Shown piece after piece: positions 39,425-48,020 of a stretch of DNA of 56,358 bases. The stretch comes from Methylobacter sp. GTDB lineage: Bacteria; Pseudomonadota; Gammaproteobacteria; Methylococcales; Methylomonadaceae. A program made the position numbers and the translations under genes. The DNA is taken from contig JAURVK010000041.1 of NCBI GenBank assembly GCA_030655535.1, positions 1-56,358 on the forward strand, given 5' to 3'. Position 1 is the first letter of the stretch. The number at the start of each line of letters is the position of its first letter. Under the pieces are notes generated by a model that did not search any database, had not been told where the DNA came from, and saw only the letters and a program-made list of their open reading frames with translations.

Positions 39425-41738
39425 GTTCTTTAGGTCCCTGCACATCGGCAGGATCGCCTTCATACGGCGTTGCATATTTGCAGTCTTTTTGCGGACAAAC
39501 TTTTTCCACGCCGCGCCGTTTGGTTTCTTTGACAGTCAAAATAGGCCACGCACATTCCGGGCAACTTTCTTTTATCGGCGCATTCCATAATGCGTAATCG
39601 CATGTTGGATATTCCGAGCAGGAATAAAATATTTTGCTGTTCCGCGACTTGCGTTTGAGGATGTTGCCTTTTTTGCATTGCGGGCACTCAACGCCGGTAT
39701 CCAGCGGTTTTTCCAACGGCTCGATATGCTTGCATTTGGGATAAGCGCTGCAACCGATGAATTTGCCGTAGCGTCCGGCTTTAATCACTAAAGGCGATTC
39801 GCATTTAGGGCAGGTTCGACCTTCTACAATTTCGGGTTCATCGCTAACGCCGGGATCATCGTTCAGGTTGCGGGTATAGGAGCATTCGGGATAGTTTGTG
39901 CAACCTATGAACCGGCCATTCCGGCCTAAACGAATGGACAGCGGACTGCCGCAATCGGGACATTTTTCATCGATGGCTTCCTGGGTGACATCTTTGCGAT
40001 GGACGCTTTCTTCCTTTTCATGAATCAGGGCAGTGAACGGGTTCCAAAAATCGTGCATTAATGGAACCCAGTCTTTTTCTCCCCGCGACACCGCATCGAG
40101 TTGATCTTCCAGGTTAGCGGTAAAATCGTAATCGACGTATTTGGTGAAATGTTCGGTCAGGAATTTGTTGACGATCCTGCCGACATCGGTCGGGTAAAAG
40201 CGTTTGCTGTCCAGCGTGACGTATTCGCGATTTTGCAAGGTCGAAATAATCGACGCATAGGTCGACGGCCTTCCGATACCATGTTCTTCGAGGGATTTTA
40301 CCAGGCTGGCTTCGCCGTAGCGTGGCGGCGGCTCGGTGAAGTGCTGTCCGGCAATGACGTCGCCCAGCTGGACGGGTCGACCTTCTTCCATTGGCGGCAG
40401 AAAGCTTTCCTTGTCATCGCTCTCGGCGCTGTCATCTTTGCCTTCCAGATAGACGGTCATGAATCCGGGCGTGGCAATTGTCGAGCCGGTTGCCCTGAAC
40501 ATATGCTTGCCGTCGCCGCAGCTTAGATCAACGGCGACCATATTAAGCGTGGCATGAATCATCTGGCAGGCGATGGTGCGCTTCCAGATCAGCTCATAGA
40601 GTTTGAACTGTTCGATACTCAGCTGGTCTTTGATCTGGCTGGGCAAGTATCGAGGATAGGTTGGGCGTATGGCTTCGTGCGCTTCCTGAGCGTTTTTCGA
40701 CTTGGTTTTAAACAGTCTGGGTTCTTTAGGCACATTGTCCGCGCCGTAGTTTTCGGCAATCAGCGCGCGGATTTCTTCGACAGCATCTACCGACAGGTTA
40801 ACCGAGTCGGTACGCATGTAGGTGATTAGACCGGCGGTTTCTCCGCCTATATCGATGCCTTCATAGAGTTGCTGGGCAACTATCATGGTGCGTTTGGTGG
40901 TGAAACCCAGTTTGCGCGAGGCTTCCTGTTGCAGTGTCGAGGTGATGAACGGCGGTGCCGGGTTGCGCTTTTGCTGTTTTTTCTCCAGCTTGGCGACCAT
41001 TAATTGGCCGTCGGCGGCATCGAGCAAGGTTTGCTTGGTTTTTTCGGCCAGCTGTTCGTCGGTAATACTGAACTGGCTGATTTTTTTGCTATCAAACTGG
41101 GTCAGTTTGGCTTTGAAATTCTGCTCCTGTGCGGTCAATGCGGCATTGATGGTCCAGTACTCGCGGCTTTTAAAGGCTTCGATTTCCAATTCGCGCTCGA
41201 CGATCATGCGCAAGGCAGGGCTTTGTACCCGGCCTGCAGACAGCCCCCGGCGGATTTTTTTCCATAACAACGGCGACAGGTTAAAGCCGACCAGATAATC
41301 CAAAGCGCGGCGCGCCTGTTGGGCGTTGACCAAATTGACGGCGAGTTGCTCCGGGTTGGCAATGGCTTCGGTGACCGCTTTTTTGGTAATTTCGTGGAAT
41401 ACCACCCGATGCACCGGCTTGTCTTTCAGCAGTTTTTTTTCTTTCAGCAGTTCAAGCAAATGCCAGGAAATAGCTTCTCCTTCTCTGTCAGGGTCAGTCG
41501 CCAGATATAAGGTGTCTGCGGTCTTCAGGGCTTTGGCGATGGCTTGCACATGTTTTTGGTTGCGATCGATGACTTCATATTTCATCGCGAAGTCGTTGTT
41601 CGGGTCGACTGCGCCTTCTTTGGGGATCAGGTCGCGCACATGTCCGTACGAGGCTAAAACCTGAAAGTCCTTGCCCAAATATTTTTCGATGGTTTTGGCT
41701 TTTGCAGGCGATTCTACAATGACGAGATTCTTGCTCAT
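39414..41738 (-). CDS. topA: DNA topoisomerase I
   Basis: The 774-residue type IA enzyme relaxes negative supercoils. It begins with the TOPRIM domain (LVIVESPAKAKTIEKYLG; DPDREGEAISWHLL), and continues with the catalytic Tyr region (GLITYMRTDS). The C-terminal part has several tetra-cysteine zinc ribbons (CPDCGSPLSIRLGRNGRFIGC, CPKCESPLVIKAGRYGKFIGC, CPQCKKGNILKR, CPECAW), which bind DNA. Length is below E. coli's 865 mostly because of a shorter tail. The last codons lie in a palindromic repeat. smg and dprA are upstream on the same strand in the conserved order. Confidence 0.96.
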   Translation of the reverse strand: MSKNLVIVESPAKAKTIEKYLGKDFQVLASYGHVRDLIPKEGAVDPNNDFAMKYEVIDRNQKHVQAIAKALKTADTLYLATDPDREGEAISWHLLELLKEKKLLKDKPVHRVVFHEITKKAVTEAIANPEQLAVNLVNAQQARRALDYLVGFNLSPLLWKKIRRGLSAGRVQSPALRMIVERELEIEAFKSREYWTINAALTAQEQNFKAKLTQFDSKKISQFSITDEQLAEKTKQTLLDAADGQLMVAKLEKKQQKRNPAPPFITSTLQQEASRKLGFTTKRTMIVAQQLYEGIDIGGETAGLITYMRTDSVNLSVDAVEEIRALIAENYGADNVPKEPRLFKTKSKNAQEAHEAIRPTYPRYLPSQIKDQLSIEQFKLYELIWKRTIACQMIHATLNMVAVDLSCGDGKHMFRATGSTIATPGFMTVYLEGKDDSAESDDKESFLPPMEEGRPVQLGDVIAGQHFTEPPPRYGEASLVKSLEEHGIGRPSTYASIISTLQNREYVTLDSKRFYPTDVGRIVNKFLTEHFTKYVDYDFTANLEDQLDAVSRGEKDWVPLMHDFWNPFTALIHEKEESVHRKDVTQEAIDEKCPDCGSPLSIRLGRNGRFIGCTNYPECSYTRNLNDDPGVSDEPEIVEGRTCPKCESPLVIKAGRYGKFIGCSAYPKCKHIEPLEKPLDTGVECPQCKKGNILKRKSRNSKIFYSCSEYPTCDYALWNAPIKESCPECAWPILTVKETKRRGVEKVCPQKDCKYATPYEGDPADVQGPKEPST

Positions 41739-41751
41739 TTATTTAAAAGGG

Positions 41752-41885
41752 GCGAAAGGCGAAGGGTTAAAGGCGAAAGTGTAGGTTCATTTTTGCTCTG
41801 GTTCCCACGCTCTTGCGTGGGAACGAGGAAAGACGAAGGGTTAAAGGTGAAAGTGTGGGTTCTTTTTTGCCTTTAGTCTTTCGCC
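41752..41885. repeat. Duplicated GGCGAAA array flanking a GTTCCCACGC hairpin
   Basis: A 36-bp sequence containing CGAAGGGTTAAAGG and GAAAGTGT(A/G)GGTTC occurs at about 41760-41795 and again at about 41835-41873 with only a few differences. Between the two copies lies GTTCCCACGC-TCTT-GCGTGGGAAC (41801-41824). The block closes with CTTTCGCCTG. It fills the topA-smg spacer. Confidence 0.75.
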
Positions 41886-41892
41886 TGTTTTT

Positions 41893-42360
41893 TTAATGCA
41901 AATAAATTGGAATAAGGTCATAGACTATATCTTCCATTCTGGAGAAAGCGATTTCTTCATCCGGCTGGCTGAGCAATACCATCAGCACTATCCATTTCAG
42001 TTTTTCCATCGATATTTCTTCATTTTCCAGTGCCATGGCCCGGTCGATGACGATTTCCCGGTTGGCTGAACTCAGGATGCCGCTATTTTCAAGAAACATA
42101 AGCAAATTGCGGCTTTCAAGGTCCAACCTGGCTTTTTCTCGACTGCAAAAAATGCGGAATGCAGGGGAGGCGGATGTCTTTATGGCTCGTTGCAGGCTAA
42201 GCGATTCCAGCCAGTCGAAAGCTTTGTTGACTTCGATTTGTTCAAAGCCCGCTTCCAGCAATTCTGTTCTGACGACATCGCTGTCAGGAAGTATTTCAAT
42301 TTCATCTTCCATATAGTTTTCGAACAAGTACATCAGGACATCAAAAATATTTTCTTTCAT
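41893..42360 (-). CDS. smg: DUF494 family protein Smg
   Basis: The 155-residue protein begins MKENIFDVLMYLFENYME and ends ...YDLIPIYLH, as in the Smg/DUF494 family. It has no catalytic motif that I can see. Family members lie between topA and dprA in many gammaproteobacteria. A link to that region (DNA uptake or topology) is only by context. It starts about 20 bp after dprA's end. Confidence 0.92.
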   Translation of the reverse strand: MKENIFDVLMYLFENYMEDEIEILPDSDVVRTELLEAGFEQIEVNKAFDWLESLSLQRAIKTSASPAFRIFCSREKARLDLESRNLLMFLENSGILSSANREIVIDRAMALENEEISMEKLKWIVLMVLLSQPDEEIAFSRMEDIVYDLIPIYLH

Positions 42361-42380
42361 AGGCTCTTGGTTGTTTATGA

Positions 42381-43433
42381 TTATTTTATTCTCGTATAGC
42401 AGCCGCCGGGGGTCGCTTCCAGGTAACCTTGCAGTTCCAGAATCAGTAACATCGACGAAATAACTTCGACGGATTCGTTGGCATTTTCAACCAGAGTATC
42501 GATAGAAGTTGGGCTAAACATGACGAGATTCAATAATGTTTGCTGCTCCAGGTCAAGCGTTGATTGCATTGTTACCGGGGTGAAATTTTCATCTTGTTGA
42601 TTATATTGATTTAGTTCCTCAAGAATATCTTGGGTTGTTTCGACAAGTTTTGCGCCTTCGCGGATTAGCGCGTTGCAACCTCGAGCCAGCGGGTTATTAA
42701 TGGAGCCGGGGATCGCAAAAACTTCGCGGTTTTGTTCCAGGGCCATGCGCGCAGTAATCAGCGAACCGCTTTGTTTGGCGGCTTCAACCACCAACAGGCC
42801 TTGGCACAGACCGCTGATGATGCGGTTGCGCCGGGGAAAGTGGTTGGCTTTGGCGGTAGTGCCCGGCGGAAATTCCGAGATCATCGTGCCGGAATTGACA
42901 ATTTCAGTGGCCAGGTCTTTATGCCGGGCCGGATAAACACGATCGAGTCCGGTTCCGGCTACTGCAATCGTATAACCTTTGGCCTTTAATGCGCCCTGAT
43001 GGCTGGCGGCATCGATACCCAAGGCCAGTCCGCTGGTAATCGTAAAGCCGCAATGACTTAAGGTTTTGGCGAAGTTAAAGGCGATTTCCAGGCCTGATGT
43101 CGACGGGTTACGGCTGCCCACGATCGCAATTTGCGGCAGGGATAACAGTTCGGGGTTGCCGCGTACAAACAGTATAGGCGGGGGATCGGAGATTTCTTTT
43201 AACAGCGGCGGATAGTTTGGGTCATTGAGGGTGATAACGCTGTTATTCTCCTGACTGAGCCAGCACAGATCATAGTCGATCAGCGCCCAATCAGGATTTT
43301 TGATCGCATTAACGATGTCGCTTTTTAAGCCCAAGGCGCTCAGTGCGGCGGATGATTCTGCAAATAACTGTGCCGGGGTATGGCTGCTCAGTAAGCGGAG
43401 AAATGTCCTGCAACCGACGCCTGGCGTGCGCAA
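42381..43433 (-). CDS. dprA: DNA processing protein DprA
   Basis: The product loads RecA on incoming single-stranded DNA in natural transformation. The Rossmann-like DprA core is clear: AIVGSRNPSTSG, TSGLALGIDAASHQGAL, FPRRNRIISGL. A C-terminal winged-helix-like part is seen (LLNLVMFSPTSIDTLVENA). The first standard start in this frame is TTG at 43433 (350 residues). However, the frame upstream, LNIPEQDINYWLALLRTPGVG, looks like the usual DprA N-terminus and is open to a TAA at about 43481-43483. The real start could be CTG 43475 or ATT 43469, overlapping the LysM gene end. Start uncertain; gene certain. Confidence 0.93.
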   Translation of the reverse strand: MRTPGVGCRTFLRLLSSHTPAQLFAESSAALSALGLKSDIVNAIKNPDWALIDYDLCWLSQENNSVITLNDPNYPPLLKEISDPPPILFVRGNPELLSLPQIAIVGSRNPSTSGLEIAFNFAKTLSHCGFTITSGLALGIDAASHQGALKAKGYTIAVAGTGLDRVYPARHKDLATEIVNSGTMISEFPPGTTAKANHFPRRNRIISGLCQGLLVVEAAKQSGSLITARMALEQNREVFAIPGSINNPLARGCNALIREGAKLVETTQDILEELNQYNQQDENFTPVTMQSTLDLEQQTLLNLVMFSPTSIDTLVENANESVEVISSMLLILELQGYLEATPGGCYTRIK

Positions 43434-43471
43434 TAACGCAAGCCAGTAGTTAATGTCTTGCTCGGGAATGT

Positions 43472-44584
43472 TCAGGGGGTTTTAACTTTATCTAAAACAT
43501 GAAGGGCCTGAGTCGCTTTCATGACCAGAGCATAACTGACACGCTCGAACGGACGGAAAACCATCAGGGTGCCTGCCATTTCATCCGGAAGGTTAACGAG
43601 ATCGTTTTTAACCGGGCTGTACGAATCTTTGACAATATTGCCGCGTTGATAGATGTCCAGTTCGTGCCCGGCCAAAAGACCGTCAGTGGTGCCCTTGTCT
43701 ATGACGACCACGTTATACCGGCCGATTTGGGAAACGCCGCCAAGTACGCTGATAATACTGCCGTTGATGTTTTGTTCGGGCGGACGGGGGAAATAATTTA
43801 ACGCAATATCCTGTTCAGCATTAGGCATAATCCGATCGCCGATACGAATTTCCTGGGTGGATTTGGTTATGGTTAATGTCGCCGGGTCTCCGGGTTGTTG
43901 TAATGAGGTGTCGGCAATGTATTGCGCCTCATAGCCCAAAATTTCGCCGCTTTCCGGACTGATATAGGCGCTGCCCGGCCGGTAAATCGTGTAGGACTGG
44001 CTTTTCGGTTCGGTTATTGAGCGCACATAAACGCGGTCGCCGGTGCCCGTGATCAGATGTTCGCCGGCAAAGTCAATAACATACGGTGCATTGCCCAGTT
44101 CATTTTCATCCACCACCTTGGGTGATGACAGGAAGCTGGTTATCGTTTCGGTAGGAATTAACCGGATGGCTTGTTTCAGCTCGGTTACCCGAATACAAGG
44201 CAGTACTTTGCCCTCTTCGGAGACGGCAAAGTCTTTGCGGCCTTGCTTATAGTCTTCTTCCCGAAGTATGCACGGAGAATTGGCGTTGGCCAGGGGGAGT
44301 TCGCTGCGGGAAAGGCTAAGTTGGGGTTTGCCATCGACGATCGAAAAATAAACCGTATCGCCGGGATAAATCAGGTGAGGGTTCTTGATTTGAGTATTGC
44401 GGCTCCATAATTCAGGCCATTGCCAAGGGCGGGTTAAAAATTTACCGGATAGTTCCCATAGAGTGTCGCCTTTGACGACGGTATATTGATCGGGGTGGGA
44501 TGGATTTATTTGTATTTCATCTGTCCATGCGCTGGTACTGATGAGCAGAGAAACTATCAATCCGGTGAGTGTTCGAAAAGCCAT
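43472..44584 (-). CDS. LysM-domain envelope protein
   Basis: The 370-residue product has a signal peptide (MAFRTLTGLIVSLLISTSAW) and one LysM repeat (YTVVKGDTLWELSGKFLTRPWQWPELW...NPHLIYPGDTVYF), which binds peptidoglycan. The long C-terminal region is of unknown function. I choose ATG 44584, with AGGA eight bases upstream, over 44626. The gene lies between def (divergent) and dprA (same strand), the order seen in many Gammaproteobacteria for a LysM protein of the YgaU-like kind. Confidence 0.9.
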   Translation of the reverse strand: MAFRTLTGLIVSLLISTSAWTDEIQINPSHPDQYTVVKGDTLWELSGKFLTRPWQWPELWSRNTQIKNPHLIYPGDTVYFSIVDGKPQLSLSRSELPLANANSPCILREEDYKQGRKDFAVSEEGKVLPCIRVTELKQAIRLIPTETITSFLSSPKVVDENELGNAPYVIDFAGEHLITGTGDRVYVRSITEPKSQSYTIYRPGSAYISPESGEILGYEAQYIADTSLQQPGDPATLTITKSTQEIRIGDRIMPNAEQDIALNYFPRPPEQNINGSIISVLGGVSQIGRYNVVVIDKGTTDGLLAGHELDIYQRGNIVKDSYSPVKNDLVNLPDEMAGTLMVFRPFERVSYALVMKATQALHVLDKVKTP

Positions 44585-44682
44585 GTTTGGGTTCCTGTCG
44601 AGTCTTTTTGTGCGATCTGAATTCAAAGTTTAGATGAATTCAGATAGAATTCCAGTATTCAATTATTATAATGGAGAGTTTG

Positions 44683-45189
44683 TTGAGTATTCTATCTATT
44701 CTCGAGTTTCCGGATGAAAGGTTGCGTAAGAAGGCTGCAATCGTAAAAACGGTCGATGATAAAATCAAAAAATTGGTCGATGATATGCTTGAAACCATGT
44801 ATGAATCGCATGGTGTAGGCTTGGCTGCAACCCAGGTTAATGTGCATCAGCGGGTCGTCGTCATCGATGTCAGCGAGGAAAAGGATGCTCCTTTATGTTT
44901 GATCAATCCTGAAATCATTGAAAAAGACGGGGTTAAAGAGTCCGAAGAGGGTTGTCTTTCGGTACCCGGTTTTTTTGAAAAAGTGGAAAGAGCCGAGCAT
45001 GTTATAGTCAGGGCGTTGGACAGGGAAGGTGTGTCTTTTGAATTTGGCGCCAGAGATTTACTGGCTGTTTGCGTTCAGCACGAGCTGGATCATTTGAGCG
45101 GAAAACTGTTTGTCGATTATATTTCGCCGTTAAAACGGCAGCGGATTAAGAAGAAATTGGAAAAAATGCATAAAATGGAAGCGAGTTAA
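44683..45189 (+). CDS. def: Peptide deformylase
   Basis: The enzyme removes formyl from the first methionine of nascent proteins. Three metal-site motifs are clear: [18 protein letters not shown] and [10 protein letters not shown] prefer the TTG start at 44683, since GGAG lies seven bases upstream and the encoded (M)[17 protein letters not shown] matches the family. An ATG at 44671 would lie on that GGAG. The product is then 168 residues (E. coli 169). Its stop overlaps the fmt start (TAATG), forming the def-fmt-rsmB operon. Confidence 0.94.
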   Translation: MSILSILEFPDERLRKKAAIVKTVDDKIKKLVDDMLETMYESHGVGLAATQVNVHQRVVVIDVSEEKDAPLCLINPEIIEKDGVKESEEGCLSVPGFFEKVERAEHVIVRALDREGVSFEFGARDLLAVCVQHELDHLSGKLFVDYISPLKRQRIKKKLEKMHKMEAS

Positions 45190-46139
45190 TGAAGGTAATT
45201 TTTGCCGGAACCCCTGAGTTTGCCGTGCCTTGTCTACAGATGTTGCTGGATTCGGAGCATGAGATTTGCGCGGTTTATACCCAGCCCGACCGTCCGGCGG
45301 GCAGAGGGCGTAAGTTGCAACTCAGTCCTGTCAAAGCATTGGCCTTGACTGCCGGGATTCCCGTTTTTCAACCGCTGACGATGAAGACCGATGAGGACTT
45401 GCAGCAGGTTAGCGCCTTGAATGCCGATCTGATGGTGGTGGTCGCTTACGGCATGATTTTAACGCAAGCCGTTCTGGATGTGCCTAAACTGGGTTGCATC
45501 AATGTGCATGCTTCATTGTTGCCGCGTTGGCGAGGTGCCGCACCCATTCAGCGTGCGTTGATGGCGGGCGATGAAAAAACCGGCGTGACCATTATGCAGA
45601 TAGTCCGCAAACTGGATGCCGGCGACATGTTGCACAAGGAAGAATGCATGATTGGCTCGACCGATACGGCCGTGGATTTGCATGACAAATTGGCTGCGTT
45701 GGGTGCAATAGGCCTAGCCAAAGTGCTGAAGCAAATAGAAGCCGGAACCGTTCATCCCGAACCGCAGGATGAGGCGCTGGCGACCTATGCCGAAAAACTG
45801 GAAAAAAGCGAAGCCGTTATCGACTGGACGCAACCGGCGGCGGATCTGGCTCGAAAGGTAAGAGGCTTAAATGCATGGCCGGTCGCTCAAACGCTTTATC
45901 AAGGCAATGTATTGCGCATTTGGCAAGCGGTTCCAGTGGATGACGAATCCATCGGAGGGGCGACCGGCCGGTCGCCCCTACAAGAACCCGGCACAGTGCG
46001 CTGTGCCGATAAAAATATCGATGTGGCGACCGGCTTAGGTTTTTTACGGCTGCTGGAAGTGCAGTTGCCGGGCGGGAAGCGCTTGCCTGTGCAGGCTTTT
46101 TTGAGCGCTCACGATCTTAACGGGGTAAAGCTCGGTTGA
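45189..46139 (+). CDS. fmt: Methionyl-tRNA formyltransferase (contains in-frame repeat)
   Basis: The 316-residue enzyme formylates Met-tRNA(fMet). Motifs: RVIFAGTPEFAVP-like start VIFAGTPEFAVPCL, QPDRPAGRGRKL, the catalytic region NVHASLLPRWRGAAPIQRA and the Fmt C-terminal domain. Residues about 256-268 (GATGRSPLQE) are encoded by a perfect 24-bp palindrome (45956-45979). At this place E. coli has only a few residues between WQA and PGT. The enzyme is probably active because the insertion is in a surface loop of the C-terminal domain. It starts 1 bp inside def and ends 4 bp inside rsmB. Confidence 0.96.
   Translation: MKVIFAGTPEFAVPCLQMLLDSEHEICAVYTQPDRPAGRGRKLQLSPVKALALTAGIPVFQPLTMKTDEDLQQVSALNADLMVVVAYGMILTQAVLDVPKLGCINVHASLLPRWRGAAPIQRALMAGDEKTGVTIMQIVRKLDAGDMLHKEECMIGSTDTAVDLHDKLAALGAIGLAKVLKQIEAGTVHPEPQDEALATYAEKLEKSEAVIDWTQPAADLARKVRGLNAWPVAQTLYQGNVLRIWQAVPVDDESIGGATGRSPLQEPGTVRCADKNIDVATGLGFLRLLEVQLPGGKRLPVQAFLSAHDLNGVKLG
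45956..45979. repeat. Perfect 24-bp palindrome inside fmt
   Basis: The two half-sites AGGGGCGACCGG and CCGGTCGCCCCT are exact reverse complements with no loop. The element is read in-frame as part of a GGATGRSPL insertion in Fmt. Confidence 0.85.
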
Positions 46140-47443
46140 ATACACGATTAGTCGCAGCCCGGGTATTGTCGCGGGTTTTGCAGGACGGGCAGTCTTTAAC
46201 CGCCGCTCTGGATAATGCCTTTCTGAGCATAGAATCGAGTAAAGACCGGGCTTTCATTCAGGCGCTATGCTACGGCGTTTGCAGACAATATCACCGGCTG
46301 GATTTTATTTTAAGTCAATTATTGGATAAGCCGTTAAAAGATACAGACGTTAAGGCGCTGGCTTTGGTCGGCTTGTACCAGCTCAAATTCATGCGGGTAA
46401 AACCCCATGCGGCGGTATCCGAAACGGTTTTGGCGGCACGTAAAAAGCCGTGGGCCAAGTCGCTGATCAATGCCGTACTCAGAACCTATCTGCGAGAACA
46501 GGAAGGACTTGAACACAAGGCCGACAAATGTCAGGTCGCAGCCCTGAGTCATCCCGACTGGTTGATTAAGCAGATTGAGCAGGACTGGCCCGAGCAGGCG
46601 TTAACTATTTTCTTGGAAAATAATCAGCAACCGCCGATGGTGTTGCGGGTCAATCTGGCGAAAACCAGTCGCGAGCATTATCTGCAATTATTAACCGGAC
46701 AGGACATAGCGGCTGAAGCTGTCAGCTTTTGCCCGTCGGCGATCAGGCTGGATAAACCGGTGCCGGTGGACATGCTGCCCGGCTTTGCCGAAGGGCTGGT
46801 ATCCGTTCAGGATACTGCCGCGCAATTGGCTGCCGGATTGCTGGATGTTCAGCCGGGACAACGGGTGCTGGATGTCTGTGCCGCACCGGGCGGCAAAACC
46901 GCGCATATTCTTGAGACCCAATTGCAGCTAAAAGAGCTGGTCGCCGTCGATATAGACGAGTTCAGAATGCAGCGGGTCAGCGAAAACTGTCAGCGCTTGG
47001 GCTTGCAAGCCACGCTGGTGGTAGGCGATGCGGCAAACCCTTCAGGCTGGTGGGACGGTCAGCCGTTTGATAGGATTTTGTTGGACGCGCCGTGTTCAGC
47101 CTTAGGCGTTATTCGCCGTCACCCCGATATTAAATTATTGCGCAGAGCCGAGGATATTGGGCAGTTACAGGCTATGCAAAAAGCCATCCTGCAAGCCGTC
47201 TGGCCGCTGCTAGCGCCCGGCGGGCTATTGGTTTATGCAACCTGTTCCATTTTAAAGCAGGAAAATGAGCAGCAGGTTCAAGCTTTCTTAGCTGAGCATA
47301 GCGATGCGGTCGAGTTGCCCTTGCTCCCAAGCTCCAGCTTGGGAGCAACAGACCGGGGAACCGCCGGAGCCTACGGACGCCAGATTCTTACCGGTGAATC
47401 GGCAATGGATGGGTTTTATTATGCGCGCATCAGTAGGCAATAA
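46136..47443 (+). CDS. rsmB: 16S rRNA m5C967 methyltransferase RsmB (contains in-frame repeat)
   Basis: The 435-residue protein has an N-terminal NusB-like domain (TRLVAARVLSRVLQDGQSL) and a C-terminal SAM-dependent methyltransferase (CAAPGGKTAHILE, DAPCSALGVIRRHPDIK with the catalytic-type cysteines, YATCSILKQENEQQV). TTG at 46136 is the start, overlapping the fmt stop. Near residues 396-405 (LPSSSLGATDRG) a perfect hairpin (47321-47348) is inserted in-frame. E. coli RsmB is shorter at that loop. The DUF4390 gene starts inside the end of this gene. Confidence 0.95.
   Translation: MNTRLVAARVLSRVLQDGQSLTAALDNAFLSIESSKDRAFIQALCYGVCRQYHRLDFILSQLLDKPLKDTDVKALALVGLYQLKFMRVKPHAAVSETVLAARKKPWAKSLINAVLRTYLREQEGLEHKADKCQVAALSHPDWLIKQIEQDWPEQALTIFLENNQQPPMVLRVNLAKTSREHYLQLLTGQDIAAEAVSFCPSAIRLDKPVPVDMLPGFAEGLVSVQDTAAQLAAGLLDVQPGQRVLDVCAAPGGKTAHILETQLQLKELVAVDIDEFRMQRVSENCQRLGLQATLVVGDAANPSGWWDGQPFDRILLDAPCSALGVIRRHPDIKLLRRAEDIGQLQAMQKAILQAVWPLLAPGGLLVYATCSILKQENEQQVQAFLAEHSDAVELPLLPSSSLGATDRGTAGAYGRQILTGESAMDGFYYARISRQ
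47321..47348. repeat. Perfect hairpin (13-bp arms) inside rsmB
   Basis: TTGCTCCCAAGCT and AGCTTGGGAGCAA flank a CC loop. The hairpin has the same CC-loop type as the GTTCCCACGCTCCAGCGTGGGAA hairpin at 37078, a related but different family. It is translated as LLPSSSLGA. Confidence 0.85.
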
Positions 47444-48020
47444 AACATCGCTTTGCTATGCATTGCTGTGTTGTTTTTTGATAGGGTTGATGCCTGCTAT
47501 AAGTCATGCTGATACGCGCGCAGTCGAAGGGTTTGGTGTTGTGGTCAAAAATGCCGAGTTGACCTTGCAAGGCGATAGCTATGCGTTGTCTGCGGAGATA
47601 GATTATCGGCTCAGTGCGAGGGCAAAGGAGGCGCTGCAAAACGGTGTGCCTTTGTATTGGGATATGCATATCAAGGTCCTGCAACGGCGGGATTATTTCT
47701 GGGATAAAACACTGGTTAATACCGGCATCCGTTACCGTATTCAGTACCATGCGTTACTGAACATGTATCGGGTCAGAAATGAAGGCGCAGGTGATGTGAC
47801 TAATTTTTCTACGCTATCGGCGGCGCTCGATTCGATGTCAACTATCCGTGATTTTCGGGTAATGGATAAGGCAATTTATGCTCCAGGAGAACGCTATGCC
47901 GTCGGCATAAAAGTAACGCTTGATCGGGACGCGCTGCCTTTGCCGTTGCGACCGGTTGCCTATATTAACCCTCAGTGGTATTTATCCAGTGACTGGACAT
48001 TATGGCCTTTGACAAAATAA
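47421..48020 (+). CDS. DUF4390 domain protein
   Basis: The 199-residue product starts at ATG 47421 inside the rsmB end. It has a signal peptide (CYALLCCFLIGLMPAISHA), so it is probably periplasmic or outer-membrane facing. The DUF4390 pattern is visible (LSAEIDYRLSARAKEALQNGVPLYWDMHIKV; YRIQYHALLNMYRVRNE). It lies between rsmB and the histidine kinase, a conserved place for this family. A sensing role beside NtrYX is suggested only by context. It overlaps the kinase gene by 19 bp. Confidence 0.85.
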   Translation: MRASVGNKTSLCYALLCCFLIGLMPAISHADTRAVEGFGVVVKNAELTLQGDSYALSAEIDYRLSARAKEALQNGVPLYWDMHIKVLQRRDYFWDKTLVNTGIRYRIQYHALLNMYRVRNEGAGDVTNFSTLSAALDSMSTIRDFRVMDKAIYAPGERYAVGIKVTLDRDALPLPLRPVAYINPQWYLSSDWTLWPLTK

